Source: Aquimarina sp. Aq78 (GTDB lineage Bacteria > Bacteroidota > Bacteroidia > Flavobacteriales > Flavobacteriaceae). From it: DNA of 64,000 bases. Below are positions 1-8,467 of this stretch, in pieces. The notes beneath the pieces were generated by a model. That model saw only the letters and a list, made by a program, of their open reading frames with translations, was not told the DNA's origin and searched no databases. Position 1 is the first letter of the stretch. Every line of letters begins with the position of its first letter. Both the position numbers and the translations under genes were made by a program. The stretch is from positions 62,001 to 126,000 of the forward strand of contig NZ_OMKA01000031.1 in the NCBI RefSeq assembly GCF_900299525.1. The letters run 5' to 3'.

Positions 1-342
1 TGGAAGATTGTACAAAATAATATGGTTCGGGTCTCTGAAGCAAAAGATATAGGAGAATGTGTTTGCTATTTTTATGAGAAAGGCACTACTAAGTTTATTG
101 CTGAGGTATATTTCCCGTCTGGACTCGAATATAGCCAGGAGCTTAATGCTTTTCAAGTTATGGTCAAAGACAAAAAGCGCATTGTTAAATCTGATAGTAA
201 AGAGTATTATTGGAATATAAATACAGGAAAACTTACCTATAAAGGAGGGTTAATCGGGCAAACGAGTAACTCTCGAAAAGCAGTGGAATTTGTACTTAAG
301 AACCGATATAAAGAATCTTGTGTAAATATTGTATTTAATTGA
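1..342 (+). CDS. Hypothetical protein, probably 5'-truncated by the window edge
   Basis: The reading frame is open from base 1 (Trp-Lys-Ile-Val...), so the gene probably begins upstream of the window. An ATG at 22 is a possible start for a 106-residue product. The visible protein is basic and soluble, with no signal peptide, membrane segment or motif that I recognise. It ends in a Lys/Arg-rich stretch followed by a hydrophobic tail. A strong hairpin terminator follows 23 bases after the stop, which supports a real transcription unit on this strand. Function unknown. Confidence 0.55.
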   Translation, partial: WKIVQNNMVRVSEAKDIGECVCYFYEKGTTKFIAEVYFPSGLEYSQELNAFQVMVKDKKRIVKSDSKEYYWNINTGKLTYKGGLIGQTSNSRKAVEFVLKNRYKESCVNIVFN

Positions 343-364
343 ATTTAGTAAAAATACTAAGTTA

Positions 365-394
365 AACACATCCTGCTGAAAAGCGGGATGTGTT
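365..394 (+). terminator. Intrinsic terminator
   Basis: A 13-bp stem (AACACATCCTGCT at 365-377 with AGCGGGATGTGTT at 382-394, one G-U pair) closes a GAAA tetraloop and is followed by TTTTAT. It ends the transcript of the gene at the left edge and separates it from the convergent TetR gene. Confidence 0.9.
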
Positions 395-424
395 TTTTAT
401 ACTAATTTTATCTATTAATTTGTA

Positions 425-994
425 TTAAATAATTGTTTGATCCTTCAAAAAACCTCTCCAGGAGATCTCAATAGCTTGATTGATATGTTTTTCTTGTAAT
501 TTTACTTGCTCATTCTCATGAATCTTTACTAATGATACCACATTACCAAAGAAGAGCTCTTCCATAATCAGGGTGTTATAAGATTTAAACATCTTTTGTT
601 TTACCCCTTTTTTAAAATAGCTTTCGATTTCACCATAGTATTGCCTTGCTTTATCCTTTAAGGATTGAGGAATTTCTGGAGAACGTGCAATCTGTTCAGA
701 AAATATAAAAGCAAGAGGGTTATTGACAAAATAATAAAATAGATTGAGCCACATCACAGTAAATTGTTTCTTTATATCGTCTTCTGGAATATTACGCATG
801 ACGACCGTACCAAAATCCTGGGTAAGCATCAAATAGAGTTCTGTAATAATCTCTTCTTTGTTTTTGAAATGGTGATATACTGTTCCGTTTGCTACGCCCG
901 ATTCTTTAATAATTTGAGAAAGAGAAGTGGCATGGATGCCTTGTTTAGTTATTAATTCTAGAGTAGTCTGTAAGACTATTGCTTTTTTACTCAT
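425..994 (-). CDS. TetR/AcrR family transcriptional regulator
   Basis: The 189-residue protein has the N-terminal TetR helix-turn-helix at about residues 8-53. The recognition part reads TSLSQIIKESGVANGTVYHHF followed by KNKEEI, a near-consensus version of the family signature. The C-terminal two thirds is an all-helical ligand-binding domain that I cannot assign to a ligand. It lies 26 bases downstream of tspO on the same strand, so the two are probably cotranscribed. The family normally represses nearby genes and responds to small molecules. No copy of the TetR-type palindrome found at 22.2 and 22.9 kb was seen next to this gene, so a link to those sites is untested. Confidence 0.9.
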   Translation of the reverse strand: MSKKAIVLQTTLELITKQGIHATSLSQIIKESGVANGTVYHHFKNKEEIITELYLMLTQDFGTVVMRNIPEDDIKKQFTVMWLNLFYYFVNNPLAFIFSEQIARSPEIPQSLKDKARQYYGEIESYFKKGVKQKMFKSYNTLIMEELFFGNVVSLVKIHENEQVKLQEKHINQAIEISWRGFLKDQTII

Positions 995-1020
995 AAAAAA
1001 TCATATTCCTTATTCCTGGT

Positions 1021-1494
1021 TTAATTTAGTTGCCATATGCCAAAATTTAATGCAGTCGCAAAAGCAACCCAAACAACATAAGGGATAAGTAGGTAGGCAG
1101 CGGTAGAATTTACTACGGTAAACCATTTAATGGTAAACAGCAATAGGATAAATAGGGCAATTATATCCAGTAATGCAATCAACGGGTTTTGTAATCCAAA
1201 GAAAAAAATAGACCACGCAGCATTGAGTAACAATTGAAACCCAAAGTGATATAACGCAGTTTTTACCCATTTATGATAAAAGCCTTTGCTCCAAACAATT
1301 CCAGCTGCAATTCCCATCATAATATACAGCAGAACCCACATTGGTCCAAAAATCCAATTTGGCGGAGTAAAAGAAGGTTTGTTTAAAGCAGCATACCAAG
1401 TATTAACAGAGGTTTGAGTAGCAATACTACTCAAAAAACCGATTAAACCACATATCAATACCGCAATACCAATCCGAAATAACTTTTTTTTCAT
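1021..1494 (-). CDS. tspO: TspO/MBR family tryptophan-rich sensory protein
   Basis: The 157-residue protein has five predicted membrane helices, the fold of TspO (bacterial homologue of the mitochondrial translocator protein). Family marks are the loop WYAALNKPSFTPPNWIFGP after helix 1, the following MWVLLYIMMG, and the Trp/Asn-containing LNAAWSIFFFGLQNP in the third helix region. TspO proteins bind porphyrins and affect tetrapyrrole and stress responses. The exact role here is not shown. It is the upstream gene of a likely two-gene unit with the TetR regulator. The start sits just inside a divergent intergenic region that carries a repeat element. Confidence 0.92.
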   Translation of the reverse strand: MKKKLFRIGIAVLICGLIGFLSSIATQTSVNTWYAALNKPSFTPPNWIFGPMWVLLYIMMGIAAGIVWSKGFYHKWVKTALYHFGFQLLLNAAWSIFFFGLQNPLIALLDIIALFILLLFTIKWFTVVNSTAAYLLIPYVVWVAFATALNFGIWQLN

Positions 1495-1551
1495 TGAAAC
1501 AAGTTAGCACAGTACTAAAATAGCAATTTATTTTTACTACCAATGCGCTTA

Positions 1552-1733
1552 AACCTGCTTTATGCATTAGAACTTTGTGATGAAACTTAAAAGCACATTA
1601 CAGACTCGTGTTTTCTTAGTTTTTGTATTACCTCATTATGGGTAAATCCAGATTAAATTAAAAAACAAAGTGAAGCGATAATGTTTGAAATAATTTTGAT
1701 CTATACTAGATTTTCTAATGCATAAGACGGGTT
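1552..1733. repeat. Dispersed hairpin-forming intergenic repeat, copy 1
   Basis: The ends are inverted repeats: AACCTGCTTTATGCATTAGAA at 1552-1572 pairs with the complement of TTCTAATGCATAAGACGGGTT at 1713-1733, with 13 perfect inner positions. A second element with the same ends and a partly conserved interior is at 24716-24886. No coding potential. The right end abuts the -7 box of the mvaD promoter. It resembles a MITE- or REP-like element; no transposase is present in the window. Confidence 0.75.
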
Positions 1734-1750
1734 AAAATATACGATACACT

Positions 1751-1758
1751 TATCTTTG
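1751..1758 (+). promoter_or_regulatory. Bacteroidota -7 promoter box for mvaD
   Basis: TATCTTTG fits the TAnnTTTG -7 consensus of Bacteroidota. It lies 20 bases before the mvaD ATG, giving a very short leader. No clear TTTG -33 box is present; that position is occupied by the end of the intergenic repeat. Confidence 0.6.
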
Positions 1759-1777
1759 CTCAAAATCATTGCATACT

Positions 1778-2863
1778 ATGACGGATTATCCAGAATTTAC
1801 CTCACCTATAGTTTCAAATTTACCTGAAGAAGGTATGGTAACTTGCACCTCACCCAGTAATATTGCTTTAGTTAAGTATTGGGGTAAAAGACCAGTGCAA
1901 TTGCCAGAAAATGCATCGATTAGTTTTACGCTGGATAATTGTAAAACAACAACCAGTTTAACGTATAAAAGACGAGATAGTGTAGAGGAAGGTTTTGATT
2001 TTGAACTCTTTTTTGAAGGAAAACCTAAACCAGATTTTAAACCTAAGATCCAAAGTTTTTTTGAAAGGATTCAAGAATATCTCCCTTTCCTCAAACTATA
2101 TACATTCAGAATAGAAACCAGTAACACATTTCCGCATAGTAGTGGGATTGCATCATCAGCTAGTGGGATGAGTGCACTGGCATATTGCCTGATGCAGTTA
2201 GAAAAAAAGATAAACCCAGGTATTTCGGATTCAGAATACCTTCAGAAATCTTCATTTTTGGCTCGTTTGGGTTCGGGGAGTGCATGTCGAAGTATAGAAG
2301 GGCCTGTTACCGTTTGGGGAGAACATCCAGATCTAAGTGGAAGTAATGATGCGTATGCAATACCATTTCCGTTTCCTGTGCATCAAAATTTTGATGACTA
2401 TCAGGATACAATTTTGTTAATTGATAAAGGAGAAAAACAAGTAAGTAGTACTGTTGGTCATAATTTAATGCACGGTCATCCCTTTGCAGCAAAACGATTT
2501 GAACAAGCAACTGGTAATATTGCTAAATTAAAAGAAACATTAATTTCGGGAGATTTAGATGCTTTTATCACGGTAGTAGAAAGTGAAGCATTGACACTAC
2601 ATGCAATGATGATGACTTCTTTACCTTATTTTATATTAATGAAACCTAATACGTTATCTGTAATTCATAAAATTTGGGAGTATCGTGAAACAACAGGGTC
2701 TAAAGTTTGTTTTACGTTGGATGCTGGAGCAAATGTTCATGTTTTATATCCAAATACAGAAAAAAATCAAGTTTTAGATTTCATTACCAACGAGTTAGTT
2801 GCGTATTGTCAGAATGGGCAGTATATTTGCGACAAAATAGGATTAGGTGCAAAAATAGTGTAA
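1778..2863 (+). CDS. mvaD: Diphosphomevalonate decarboxylase
   Basis: This 361-residue enzyme of the GHMP kinase superfamily converts mevalonate 5-diphosphate to isopentenyl diphosphate in the cytoplasmic mevalonate pathway. Diagnostic segments are SPSNIALVKYWGKR near residue 27, the phosphate-binding loop SSGIASSASGMSALAYCL near residue 120, and GSACRSIEGPVTVWG near residue 167. An in-frame TTG at 1769 would add three residues, but the ATG at 1778 fits better with the promoter box at 1751. It heads the isoprenoid cluster and is followed by mevalonate kinase and a UbiA-type prenyltransferase, an order I know from other Flavobacteriaceae. Confidence 0.95.
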   Translation: MTDYPEFTSPIVSNLPEEGMVTCTSPSNIALVKYWGKRPVQLPENASISFTLDNCKTTTSLTYKRRDSVEEGFDFELFFEGKPKPDFKPKIQSFFERIQEYLPFLKLYTFRIETSNTFPHSSGIASSASGMSALAYCLMQLEKKINPGISDSEYLQKSSFLARLGSGSACRSIEGPVTVWGEHPDLSGSNDAYAIPFPFPVHQNFDDYQDTILLIDKGEKQVSSTVGHNLMHGHPFAAKRFEQATGNIAKLKETLISGDLDAFITVVESEALTLHAMMMTSLPYFILMKPNTLSVIHKIWEYRETTGSKVCFTLDAGANVHVLYPNTEKNQVLDFITNELVAYCQNGQYICDKIGLGAKIV

Positions 2864-2903
2864 CTTTATCCTAGTAAGGCGACAAATTAGATATAACTAT
2901 TTA

Positions 2904-2993
2904 TAGAGATCATGAAATCGACTCGGTTAAAAAAATCGTTAACCATACAAGGTAATGATTATTGTAATCGTCAAAGATTTCATTTAACCTCTA
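2904..2993 (+). ncRNA. Possible structured leader between mvaD and mevalonate kinase
   Basis: The 149-base gap contains nested pairing. TAGAG (2904-2908) pairs with CTCTA (2989-2993), and ATGAAATC (2912-2919) with GATTTCAT (2976-2983). These enclose two small hairpins: GGTTAA/TTAACC (2925-2930 with 2939-2944) and GATTA/TAATC (2957-2961 with 2965-2969). The structure ends 19 bases before the next start codon. It may be a cis-regulatory RNA or just a decayed repeat; no known family recognised. Confidence 0.3.
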
Positions 2994-3012
2994 GAACAAT
3001 ATATATAAATAG

Positions 3013-3948
3013 ATGAAAGGACCGTTATTTTATTCTAAAATACTTTTGTTTGGAGAATATGGTATTATTAAAGACTCTAAAGGTCTTTCTATACCATATA
3101 ATTTTTTTAAAGGTGCATTAAAAGTGTCAGAAACACCTGATGAAGAGGCTGTACAATCAAATGAAAACCTTAAGAATTTTGTAACCTATCTTGAAGAAAT
3201 TCAGGATAAAGGAGTCGTAAAGTTTGATTTCGAGAAGCTTCATTCTGATATCAATTCTGGGATGTATTTTGATAGTAGTATTCCTCAGGGATATGGAGTT
3301 GGTAGTAGTGGCGCATTAGTAGCCGCTATTTATGATAAATATGCAGCTAACAAAATTACAGTATTAGAAAATCTTACCCGGGATAAATTATTAAAACTCA
3401 AAGAGATTTTTGGACTTATGGAATCTTTCTTTCACGGAAAGAGTTCTGGTCTGGATCCATTAAATAGTTACCTTAGTCTACCTATTCTTATTCATTCTAA
3501 AGACAATATTGAGCCGGCAGGAATTCCTTCGCAAAGTGTAGAGAATAAAAAAGGTGCCGTTTTCTTATTAGATAGTGGCATTGTTGGTGAAACTGCACCA
3601 ATGGTTAGTATTTTTATGGAAAACATGAAGCAAGAAGGTTTTCGTAGTATGCTCAAAAATCAGTTTGTAAAATATACAGACGCTTGTGTAGATGATTTCT
3701 TAAAAGGAGATGTTAAATCCCTGTTCTTTAATATAAAAGAGCTTTCTCATGTGGTTTTGGATAATTTTAAGCCAATGATACCAAAGCAATTTCATACATT
3801 ATGGAAACATGGTATAGAAACTAATGACTACTATCTTAAGCTATGTGGCTCTGGAGGCGGTGGTTATATTTTAGGATTTACACAAGATTTTGACAAAGCA
3901 CAGGCTTCGCTTAAGGATTATAAGTTAGAGGTAGTATACAATTTTTAA
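3013..3948 (+). CDS. Mevalonate kinase (GHMP kinase family)
   Basis: The 311-residue protein belongs to the GHMP kinases. The N-terminus has the substrate motif YSKILLFGEYGIIKDSKGLS, and the ATP-binding loop is PQGYGVGSSGALVAAIYD near residue 94. The segment HGKSSGLDPLNSYLS near residue 148 carries the catalytic Asp position, and the C-terminal glycine motif is KLCGSGGGGYILGF. It should phosphorylate mevalonate for the same pathway as the upstream decarboxylase. Its start lies 149 bases after mvaD, behind a potentially structured leader, and the prenyltransferase follows after 12 bases. Phosphomevalonate kinase is a less likely alternative. Confidence 0.88.
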   Translation: MKGPLFYSKILLFGEYGIIKDSKGLSIPYNFFKGALKVSETPDEEAVQSNENLKNFVTYLEEIQDKGVVKFDFEKLHSDINSGMYFDSSIPQGYGVGSSGALVAAIYDKYAANKITVLENLTRDKLLKLKEIFGLMESFFHGKSSGLDPLNSYLSLPILIHSKDNIEPAGIPSQSVENKKGAVFLLDSGIVGETAPMVSIFMENMKQEGFRSMLKNQFVKYTDACVDDFLKGDVKSLFFNIKELSHVVLDNFKPMIPKQFHTLWKHGIETNDYYLKLCGSGGGGYILGFTQDFDKAQASLKDYKLEVVYNF

Positions 3949-3960
3949 TAAGCATTTGTT

Positions 3961-4869
3961 ATGCTTACCAGAAAAAACAAACTCATTTTTCTCAAGTTAT
4001 TGAGTTTATTTTCTGTCGTTAGAGGATATAACATCTTGATTATTGTATTTGCACAATATCTTACCTCAATATTTATTTTAGCACCTCAGATCAGATTACG
4101 ACATGTTCTTCTGGATCCCAATTTATTTGTTATTGTATTAGCTTCTGCTGGTGTGATTGCGGCGGGGTATATCATTAATAATTTTTATGATAAAGAAAAA
4201 GATCTAATTAATAGACCACAAAAGACCATGCTGGATCGATTAGTGAGTCAACGTACTAAACTTACAGGGTATTTTGTCCTTAATTTTCTTTCTGTAGTAT
4301 GTGCCAGTTATGTTTCTTTTCGGGCAGTTGTTTTTTTTTCTTTATATATTTTTGGGATATGGTTCTATTCCCATAAGCTAAAGAAGTTTCCAATAATAGG
4401 AAATATTATTGCTTCTCTATTAGCAATAACCCCATTTTTTGCTGTATTCATTTATTATAAAAACTTTGATGAGGTTATTTTTGTTCATGCAACATTTTTG
4501 TTTTTGATGTTGATCATGAGAGAAATGATTAAAGATTTAGGAAATTTAAGAGGAGACCTGGCCCAGAATTATAAAACGATACCTATTGTGTATGGTGAAT
4601 TAGTCTCAAAAAGAATAGTAAGTGTTTTGGTTTTGGCTTCTTGTGTTCCTATTTATTTACTGCTCACTCGATATGAGATAGGGTTTATGTACTTGTATTT
4701 TTATGCATGTATTGTACTTCTTTTTGCATTTTTATTTGGTATATGGAGATCAGAAGGAAGAACACATTATGTTTGGTTGCATAATATTTTAAAACTCATT
4801 ATTGTTGCAGGAACATTTAGTATTATCTTGATTGATGTACATATGATCCTAGATAGAATTCTTTGGTAA
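3961..4869 (+). CDS. UbiA-family prenyltransferase (geranylgeranylglycerol-phosphate geranylgeranyltransferase-like)
   Basis: The 302-residue integral membrane protein has about eight predicted helices and both Asp-rich UbiA motifs. The first is NNFYDKEKDLINRP near residue 76, and the second is KDLGNLRGDLAQNYKTIPI near residue 194, which bind prenyl diphosphate through Mg2+. The family transfers prenyl chains to aromatic or glycerol-phosphate acceptors in the membrane. Flavobacterial members next to mevalonate genes are usually annotated as geranylgeranylglycerol-phosphate transferases; the acceptor cannot be read from sequence. It is the last gene of the mvaD unit, 12 bases after mevalonate kinase, and is closed by a hairpin terminator. 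Confidence 0.88.
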   Translation: MLTRKNKLIFLKLLSLFSVVRGYNILIIVFAQYLTSIFILAPQIRLRHVLLDPNLFVIVLASAGVIAAGYIINNFYDKEKDLINRPQKTMLDRLVSQRTKLTGYFVLNFLSVVCASYVSFRAVVFFSLYIFGIWFYSHKLKKFPIIGNIIASLLAITPFFAVFIYYKNFDEVIFVHATFLFLMLIMREMIKDLGNLRGDLAQNYKTIPIVYGELVSKRIVSVLVLASCVPIYLLLTRYEIGFMYLYFYACIVLLFAFLFGIWRSEGRTHYVWLHNILKLIIVAGTFSIILIDVHMILDRILW

Positions 4870-4872
4870 AAA

Positions 4873-4902
4873 AAAGCAGCTGTAAATTCATACAACTGCT
4901 TT
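4873..4902. terminator. Bidirectional intrinsic terminator
   Basis: AAAGCAGCTGT (4873-4883) pairs with ACAACTGCTTT (4892-4902) with one mismatch. The minus strand is followed by a run of eight T, so it serves the small secreted protein gene at 4927 as well as the convergent prenyltransferase gene. Confidence 0.8.
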
Positions 4903-4926
4903 CTTAATAATGTATAGGCAGAAAGT

Positions 4927-5271
4927 TTATACTCCTTCTGGCTTTAAAATTTTTAAAGAAATCTTAAATACTTTATTTCCTATGTTTGCTATTTTTGAAT
5001 CTACTTTTTTGTAGTTCAATCTTGATTTTACGAAACTTTTTACATTAAGATCTTCTGAATCTACGGTTAAAACGACAATCTCTCCTTCACCATTTAAAGT
5101 AAATTCGATATTTGCTTTAAGTTGTTGTTTGTCTAATTTGATTTCTGGACTCTCTAAAAGAGTTGCAATTTGCTTTCTTAATTGTTGTTCTGAATTAATA
5201 GGATTGTTTGAGGCAAAAATTTGCGTTGATCCTAATACGAATACTGCGAATAAAATTGTTAACTTTTTCAT
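4927..5271 (-). CDS. Small secreted hypothetical protein
   Basis: The 114-residue protein starts with a clear signal peptide (MKKLTILFAVFVLGSTQIFA, cleavage likely after IFA-S). The mature part of about 94 residues is Lys-rich with alternating hydrophobic residues, for example ANIEFTLNGEGEIVVLTVDS, suggesting a small beta-rich periplasmic domain. I recognise this type from Flavobacteriaceae but know no function for it. It is transcribed opposite to the isoprenoid genes on either side and has its own terminator. Its position inside an otherwise plus-strand cluster is probably incidental. Confidence 0.8.
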   Translation of the reverse strand: MKKLTILFAVFVLGSTQIFASNNPINSEQQLRKQIATLLESPEIKLDKQQLKANIEFTLNGEGEIVVLTVDSEDLNVKSFVKSRLNYKKVDSKIANIGNKVFKISLKILKPEGV

Positions 5272-5724
5272 TTTTTTATGTTTTAAGATTTGAGTTTAAA
5301 CTTTTTATTTGTTTTAATTGTACAGGACAAATGTAGAGTCGAATACTCCATTATTTTTGTTTTTCGTTTTATTAGAATGTATTACAATGATTACGATTAT
5401 GTTAAAAGGGACATGTTTTAACGTAAATTAAACTTTGCAGAATAAATACTTTTTATATGTTTACTTTTTAGGAATGGATATAAAATTGGTTATAGAATAG
5501 TGAATCCTTAGTTTTTGTATCATTATAGTGCCAATTTTTAGGTTTTTAGTAGAGTTCTAATGTTACCATAAGGTTAAAATAAGGTTTTACCATATTACTT
5601 TTCTGACATTTAATGTGTTGTAAATCAATTTTTTATATGTTAACTGTTTGTTAGTCGTATGTTGGCAATCTCTTAAAAACACGTGATCATTAAGAATAAA
5701 AATTTATATCATTAATACATTTTC
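5272..5724. other. Intergenic region, no gene seen
   Basis: This 453-base divergent gap is very AT-rich and contains no reading frame with a plausible start and length on either strand. A TACATTTG box on the minus strand (5328-5335) could be the -7 element for the small secreted protein gene. No clear promoter was seen for the nitrilase. Confidence 0.6.
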
Positions 5725-6678
5725 ATGAAAAATCAATTACTAACAGTTGCATTGGCCCAAATCTCTCCGGTTTGGTTAGATAAAATGGCTACAATTAAAA
5801 AAATTGAAAATTCTATTACTGAGGCAGCTTCTAAGAAAGCAGAGCTTATCGTTTTTGGAGAATCGTTGTTACCAGGTTATCCGTTTTGGGTATCACTAAC
5901 AGATGGCGCAAAATTCGACAGTAAGATTCAAAAAGAAATTCATGCGCATTATGCCCAGAATTCGATTGTTATCGAAAATGGAGATTTGGATACCATATGC
6001 GAACTTGCTGCCAAATATAATATTGCAATTTATTTAGGAATTATTGAACGACCAATGGATCGGGGAGGACATAGTTTATATGCATCATTGGTATATATTG
6101 ATCAAACGGGAGAGATTAGATCTGTACACCGTAAATTACAACCAACATATGAAGAACGATTAACCTGGGCCCCGGGAGATGGTAATGGATTGTTGGTACA
6201 CCCATTAAAGGCTTTTACTGTTGGAGGATTAAACTGTTGGGAGAATTGGATGCCTTTACCCAGAGCTGCATTATATGGTCAGGGAGAAAACTTACACGTA
6301 TCGGTATGGCCGGGGAGTGATTATAACACCAAAGATATCACTCGTTTTATTGCCAGAGAATCTCGTTCATATGTGATTTCGGTTTCTAGTTTGATGCGAA
6401 CGGAAGATTTTCCTAAATCTACTCCACATTTGGATGAGATTTTAAAGAAAGCGCCTGATGTTTTAGGTAATGGTGGCTCATGTATTGCCGGTCCCGATGG
6501 AGAATGGGTGATGGAACCTGTAGTAAATCAAGAAGGACTCTTAATCGAAACCTTAGATTTTAACAGGGTATTACAAGAGCGTCAGAATTTTGATCCTGTT
6601 GGACATTATTCGAGACCAGATGTGACCCAGTTACATGTAAATCGAAAGCGTCAAAGTACAGTTAGGTTTGATGAATAA
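5725..6678 (+). CDS. Nitrilase / carbon-nitrogen hydrolase
   Basis: The 317-residue protein shows the complete nitrilase triad. The Glu is in IVFGESLLPGYPFWV near residue 46, the Lys in HRKLQPTYEERLTW near residue 132, and the Cys in VGGLNCWENWMPLPR near residue 165. The length and the GESLLPGYP and CWENWMPL signatures match true nitrilases (branch 1: nitrile to carboxylate plus ammonia) better than amidases or N-carbamoylases. Cytoplasmic, no signal peptide. It sits between the isoprenoid genes and the pseudouridine synthase gene, 51 bases from the latter, which has its own promoter. The natural nitrile substrate is unknown. Confidence 0.92.
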   Translation: MKNQLLTVALAQISPVWLDKMATIKKIENSITEAASKKAELIVFGESLLPGYPFWVSLTDGAKFDSKIQKEIHAHYAQNSIVIENGDLDTICELAAKYNIAIYLGIIERPMDRGGHSLYASLVYIDQTGEIRSVHRKLQPTYEERLTWAPGDGNGLLVHPLKAFTVGGLNCWENWMPLPRAALYGQGENLHVSVWPGSDYNTKDITRFIARESRSYVISVSSLMRTEDFPKSTPHLDEILKKAPDVLGNGGSCIAGPDGEWVMEPVVNQEGLLIETLDFNRVLQERQNFDPVGHYSRPDVTQLHVNRKRQSTVRFDE

Positions 6679-6684
6679 TAGTTG

Positions 6685-6714
6685 TTGTACCTATGCTTTA
6701 AACAATTATCTTTG
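6685..6714 (+). promoter_or_regulatory. Bacteroidota promoter for the pseudouridine synthase gene
   Basis: TTG at 6685-6687 and TATCTTTG at 6707-6714 are separated by 19 bases, close to the TTTG-N19-TAnnTTTG consensus of Bacteroidota sigma factor promoters. The -7 box is 15 bases before the ATG. Confidence 0.75.
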
Positions 6715-6729
6715 CACAAAATTTAAGAT

Positions 6730-7614
6730 ATGAGTCGTGGAGATAATTCTGGTAAAGGGAAAACTAGCAGAAAACAGGAAGGAAAAGGAAAGAGCAAGTC
6801 AAATGCAAATGATAAAGGTAAATCTAATTATGGAAATAAACCTTATGTGAGGGGTAAGGCATTAGCAAAAAAAGCTAGTAATGCAGCACCAAAAAAACTC
6901 TCTGATTCTGATGAGATAAGGCTTAATAAATATGTAGCTAATTCTGGGGTTTGCTCCAGAAGAGATGCCGACTTGTATATTAAAACAGGAAGCGTATGGG
7001 TAAATGGTAAGCCCATTACCGAAATGGGATATAAAGTAAAACTTACCGATGAAGTTAAGTTTGATGGACGACTCATTACTCCTCATAAAAAAGAATATGT
7101 GCTTCTTAATAAGCCTAAAGGTTTCGTAACCAGCACTAGTCCCGAAAAAACTAAAACGGTAATGGATCTAGTAGCAAATGCATCTAAATCTGTGTTAAAA
7201 CCGATAGGTAGACTAGAAAGAAATACAACTGGGTTATTACTCTTTACCAATGATGTAGATTTAGAAAAGAAACTAACACATCATAAAAGTGGAGTTCGTA
7301 AAATATTTCATGTAGAATTAGAACGTAATCTAAAATTTGAAGATCTTCAAAAGATAGAGAAAGGAATCAAATTAGAAGAAGGTTTTATAAATGTAGATGA
7401 AATCTCTTATATAGAAGGTGCTTCTAAAAATGAAATTGGGATTCAGTTACAATCTGCTAAAAATGGAATTATCCATAAACTATTCGAACACCTTAATTAC
7501 AGTGTTGTGAAATTAGATAGAGTAATCTTTGCAGGATTAACCAAAAAAGATTTACCTCGTGGCCACTGGAGAATACTTACAGAACAAGAAGTGATTAACC
7601 TTAGGATGATGTAA
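6730..7614 (+). CDS. RsuA/RluB-family pseudouridine synthase
   Basis: The 294-residue protein has a disordered N-terminus of about 60 residues rich in Lys, Gly, Ser and Asn. An S4 RNA-binding domain follows (IRLNKYVANSGVCSRRDADL near residue 63) and then the RsuA/RluB catalytic domain. The catalytic Asp region appears as IGRLERNTTGLLLFTND near residue 158, where the family motif is usually GRLDxxTxGLLLxTND. Here the Asp is Glu by direct reading (RLERNTTG). The family isomerises uridine in ribosomal RNA, RluB acting on 23S rRNA. The charged tail is typical of flavobacterial members. It has its own promoter and ends 12 bases from the convergent hydrolase gene. Confidence 0.9.
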   Translation: MSRGDNSGKGKTSRKQEGKGKSKSNANDKGKSNYGNKPYVRGKALAKKASNAAPKKLSDSDEIRLNKYVANSGVCSRRDADLYIKTGSVWVNGKPITEMGYKVKLTDEVKFDGRLITPHKKEYVLLNKPKGFVTSTSPEKTKTVMDLVANASKSVLKPIGRLERNTTGLLLFTNDVDLEKKLTHHKSGVRKIFHVELERNLKFEDLQKIEKGIKLEEGFINVDEISYIEGASKNEIGIQLQSAKNGIIHKLFEHLNYSVVKLDRVIFAGLTKKDLPRGHWRILTEQEVINLRMM

Positions 7615-7626
7615 AGAATTTACAAT

Positions 7627-8454
7627 TTAATACTGCTCTAACAAACCTTTTAGCTCATCGTAGTATTGCTTTGTGATATAGATACCATTATGACCAGCAC
7701 CCTTGATCATTGTATGTTTGATTTTATCTGGATATAATGCTTCTAGTCGTTTAGAGTTTTCTTCTGGTTTGATTAGAAAGTCATGAGTGCCATGAAAGAT
7801 TCGAATAGGACAGGTAACATCTTTTAAGAATTTATAGGAAGGAATCTCATAATTGATAAGCATTTTTGGCACCGGAGCAATACTTGCTATAAAATCATTC
7901 CAGGCATAGTATGGGGCTTCCAGTATAAGGAGTTTTGGGTTGTTTTTTGCTGCAGTATAGGCGGCAAACCCCGTTCCTAGAGAAAACCCTAAAACAATAA
8001 TGTTTTTTTCATCATATCGTGTTTTTGCATAGTTATAGACTTTTTGGGCATCGTTATATAGTTCTGATTCTTCTTCGTAAAAACTATCACTTTTTCCATA
8101 TCCTCTGTAATCGACAAATAGAATGTCAAATTTGTTTTCTGTGTATAAAGAAGCACGTCTCCCCCATTCATGAATTGCTCCGGCATTACCATGAAAATAT
8201 AAAATAAGACCTTTACTGGTAGTATCTGTTTTAAAAAGCAATGCATTAAGAGTAATATCTTTTTCTACTTGAATATTGATCTCTTCAAAAGGCTGGTCAA
8301 AAGAATATACATAGTTTTTTTCCAAAATTTTTGGGTTAAAGAAAAAACGCTCTTGTCTTAGATATAAAAACAGGTATCCAGAAAGAATCAGGATAACAAT
8401 AAATACTATAAATCTTGCAAATCTACGACCTATTTTCCTGAAATTAATTTTCAA
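7627..8454 (-). CDS. Membrane-anchored alpha/beta hydrolase
   Basis: The 275-residue protein has one N-terminal membrane segment (residues about 13-31) and then an alpha/beta-hydrolase fold. The oxyanion segment is LILYFHGNAGAIHEWG, the nucleophile elbow is VLGFSLGTGFAAY, the acid is in FHGTHDFLIKPEE, and the His is in IKGAGHNGIY. This set matches the BEM46/ABHD13-like group of serine hydrolases, whose substrates are mostly unknown. It lies 13 bases after the mannosyltransferase gene, so it is probably the last gene of the glycosyltransferase operon. The catalytic domain likely faces the periplasm. Confidence 0.88.
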   Translation of the reverse strand: MKINFRKIGRRFARFIVFIVILILSGYLFLYLRQERFFFNPKILEKNYVYSFDQPFEEINIQVEKDITLNALLFKTDTTSKGLILYFHGNAGAIHEWGRRASLYTENKFDILFVDYRGYGKSDSFYEEESELYNDAQKVYNYAKTRYDEKNIIVLGFSLGTGFAAYTAAKNNPKLLILEAPYYAWNDFIASIAPVPKMLINYEIPSYKFLKDVTCPIRIFHGTHDFLIKPEENSKRLEALYPDKIKHTMIKGAGHNGIYITKQYYDELKGLLEQY

Positions 8455-8467
8455 AATTGATATGCTT

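Noticed and set aside
1552..1733. Tested as a CRISPR-like or transposon remnant
   Set aside because: No regular spacers and no transposase; only the inverted ends and one more genomic copy in the window support a repeat element.
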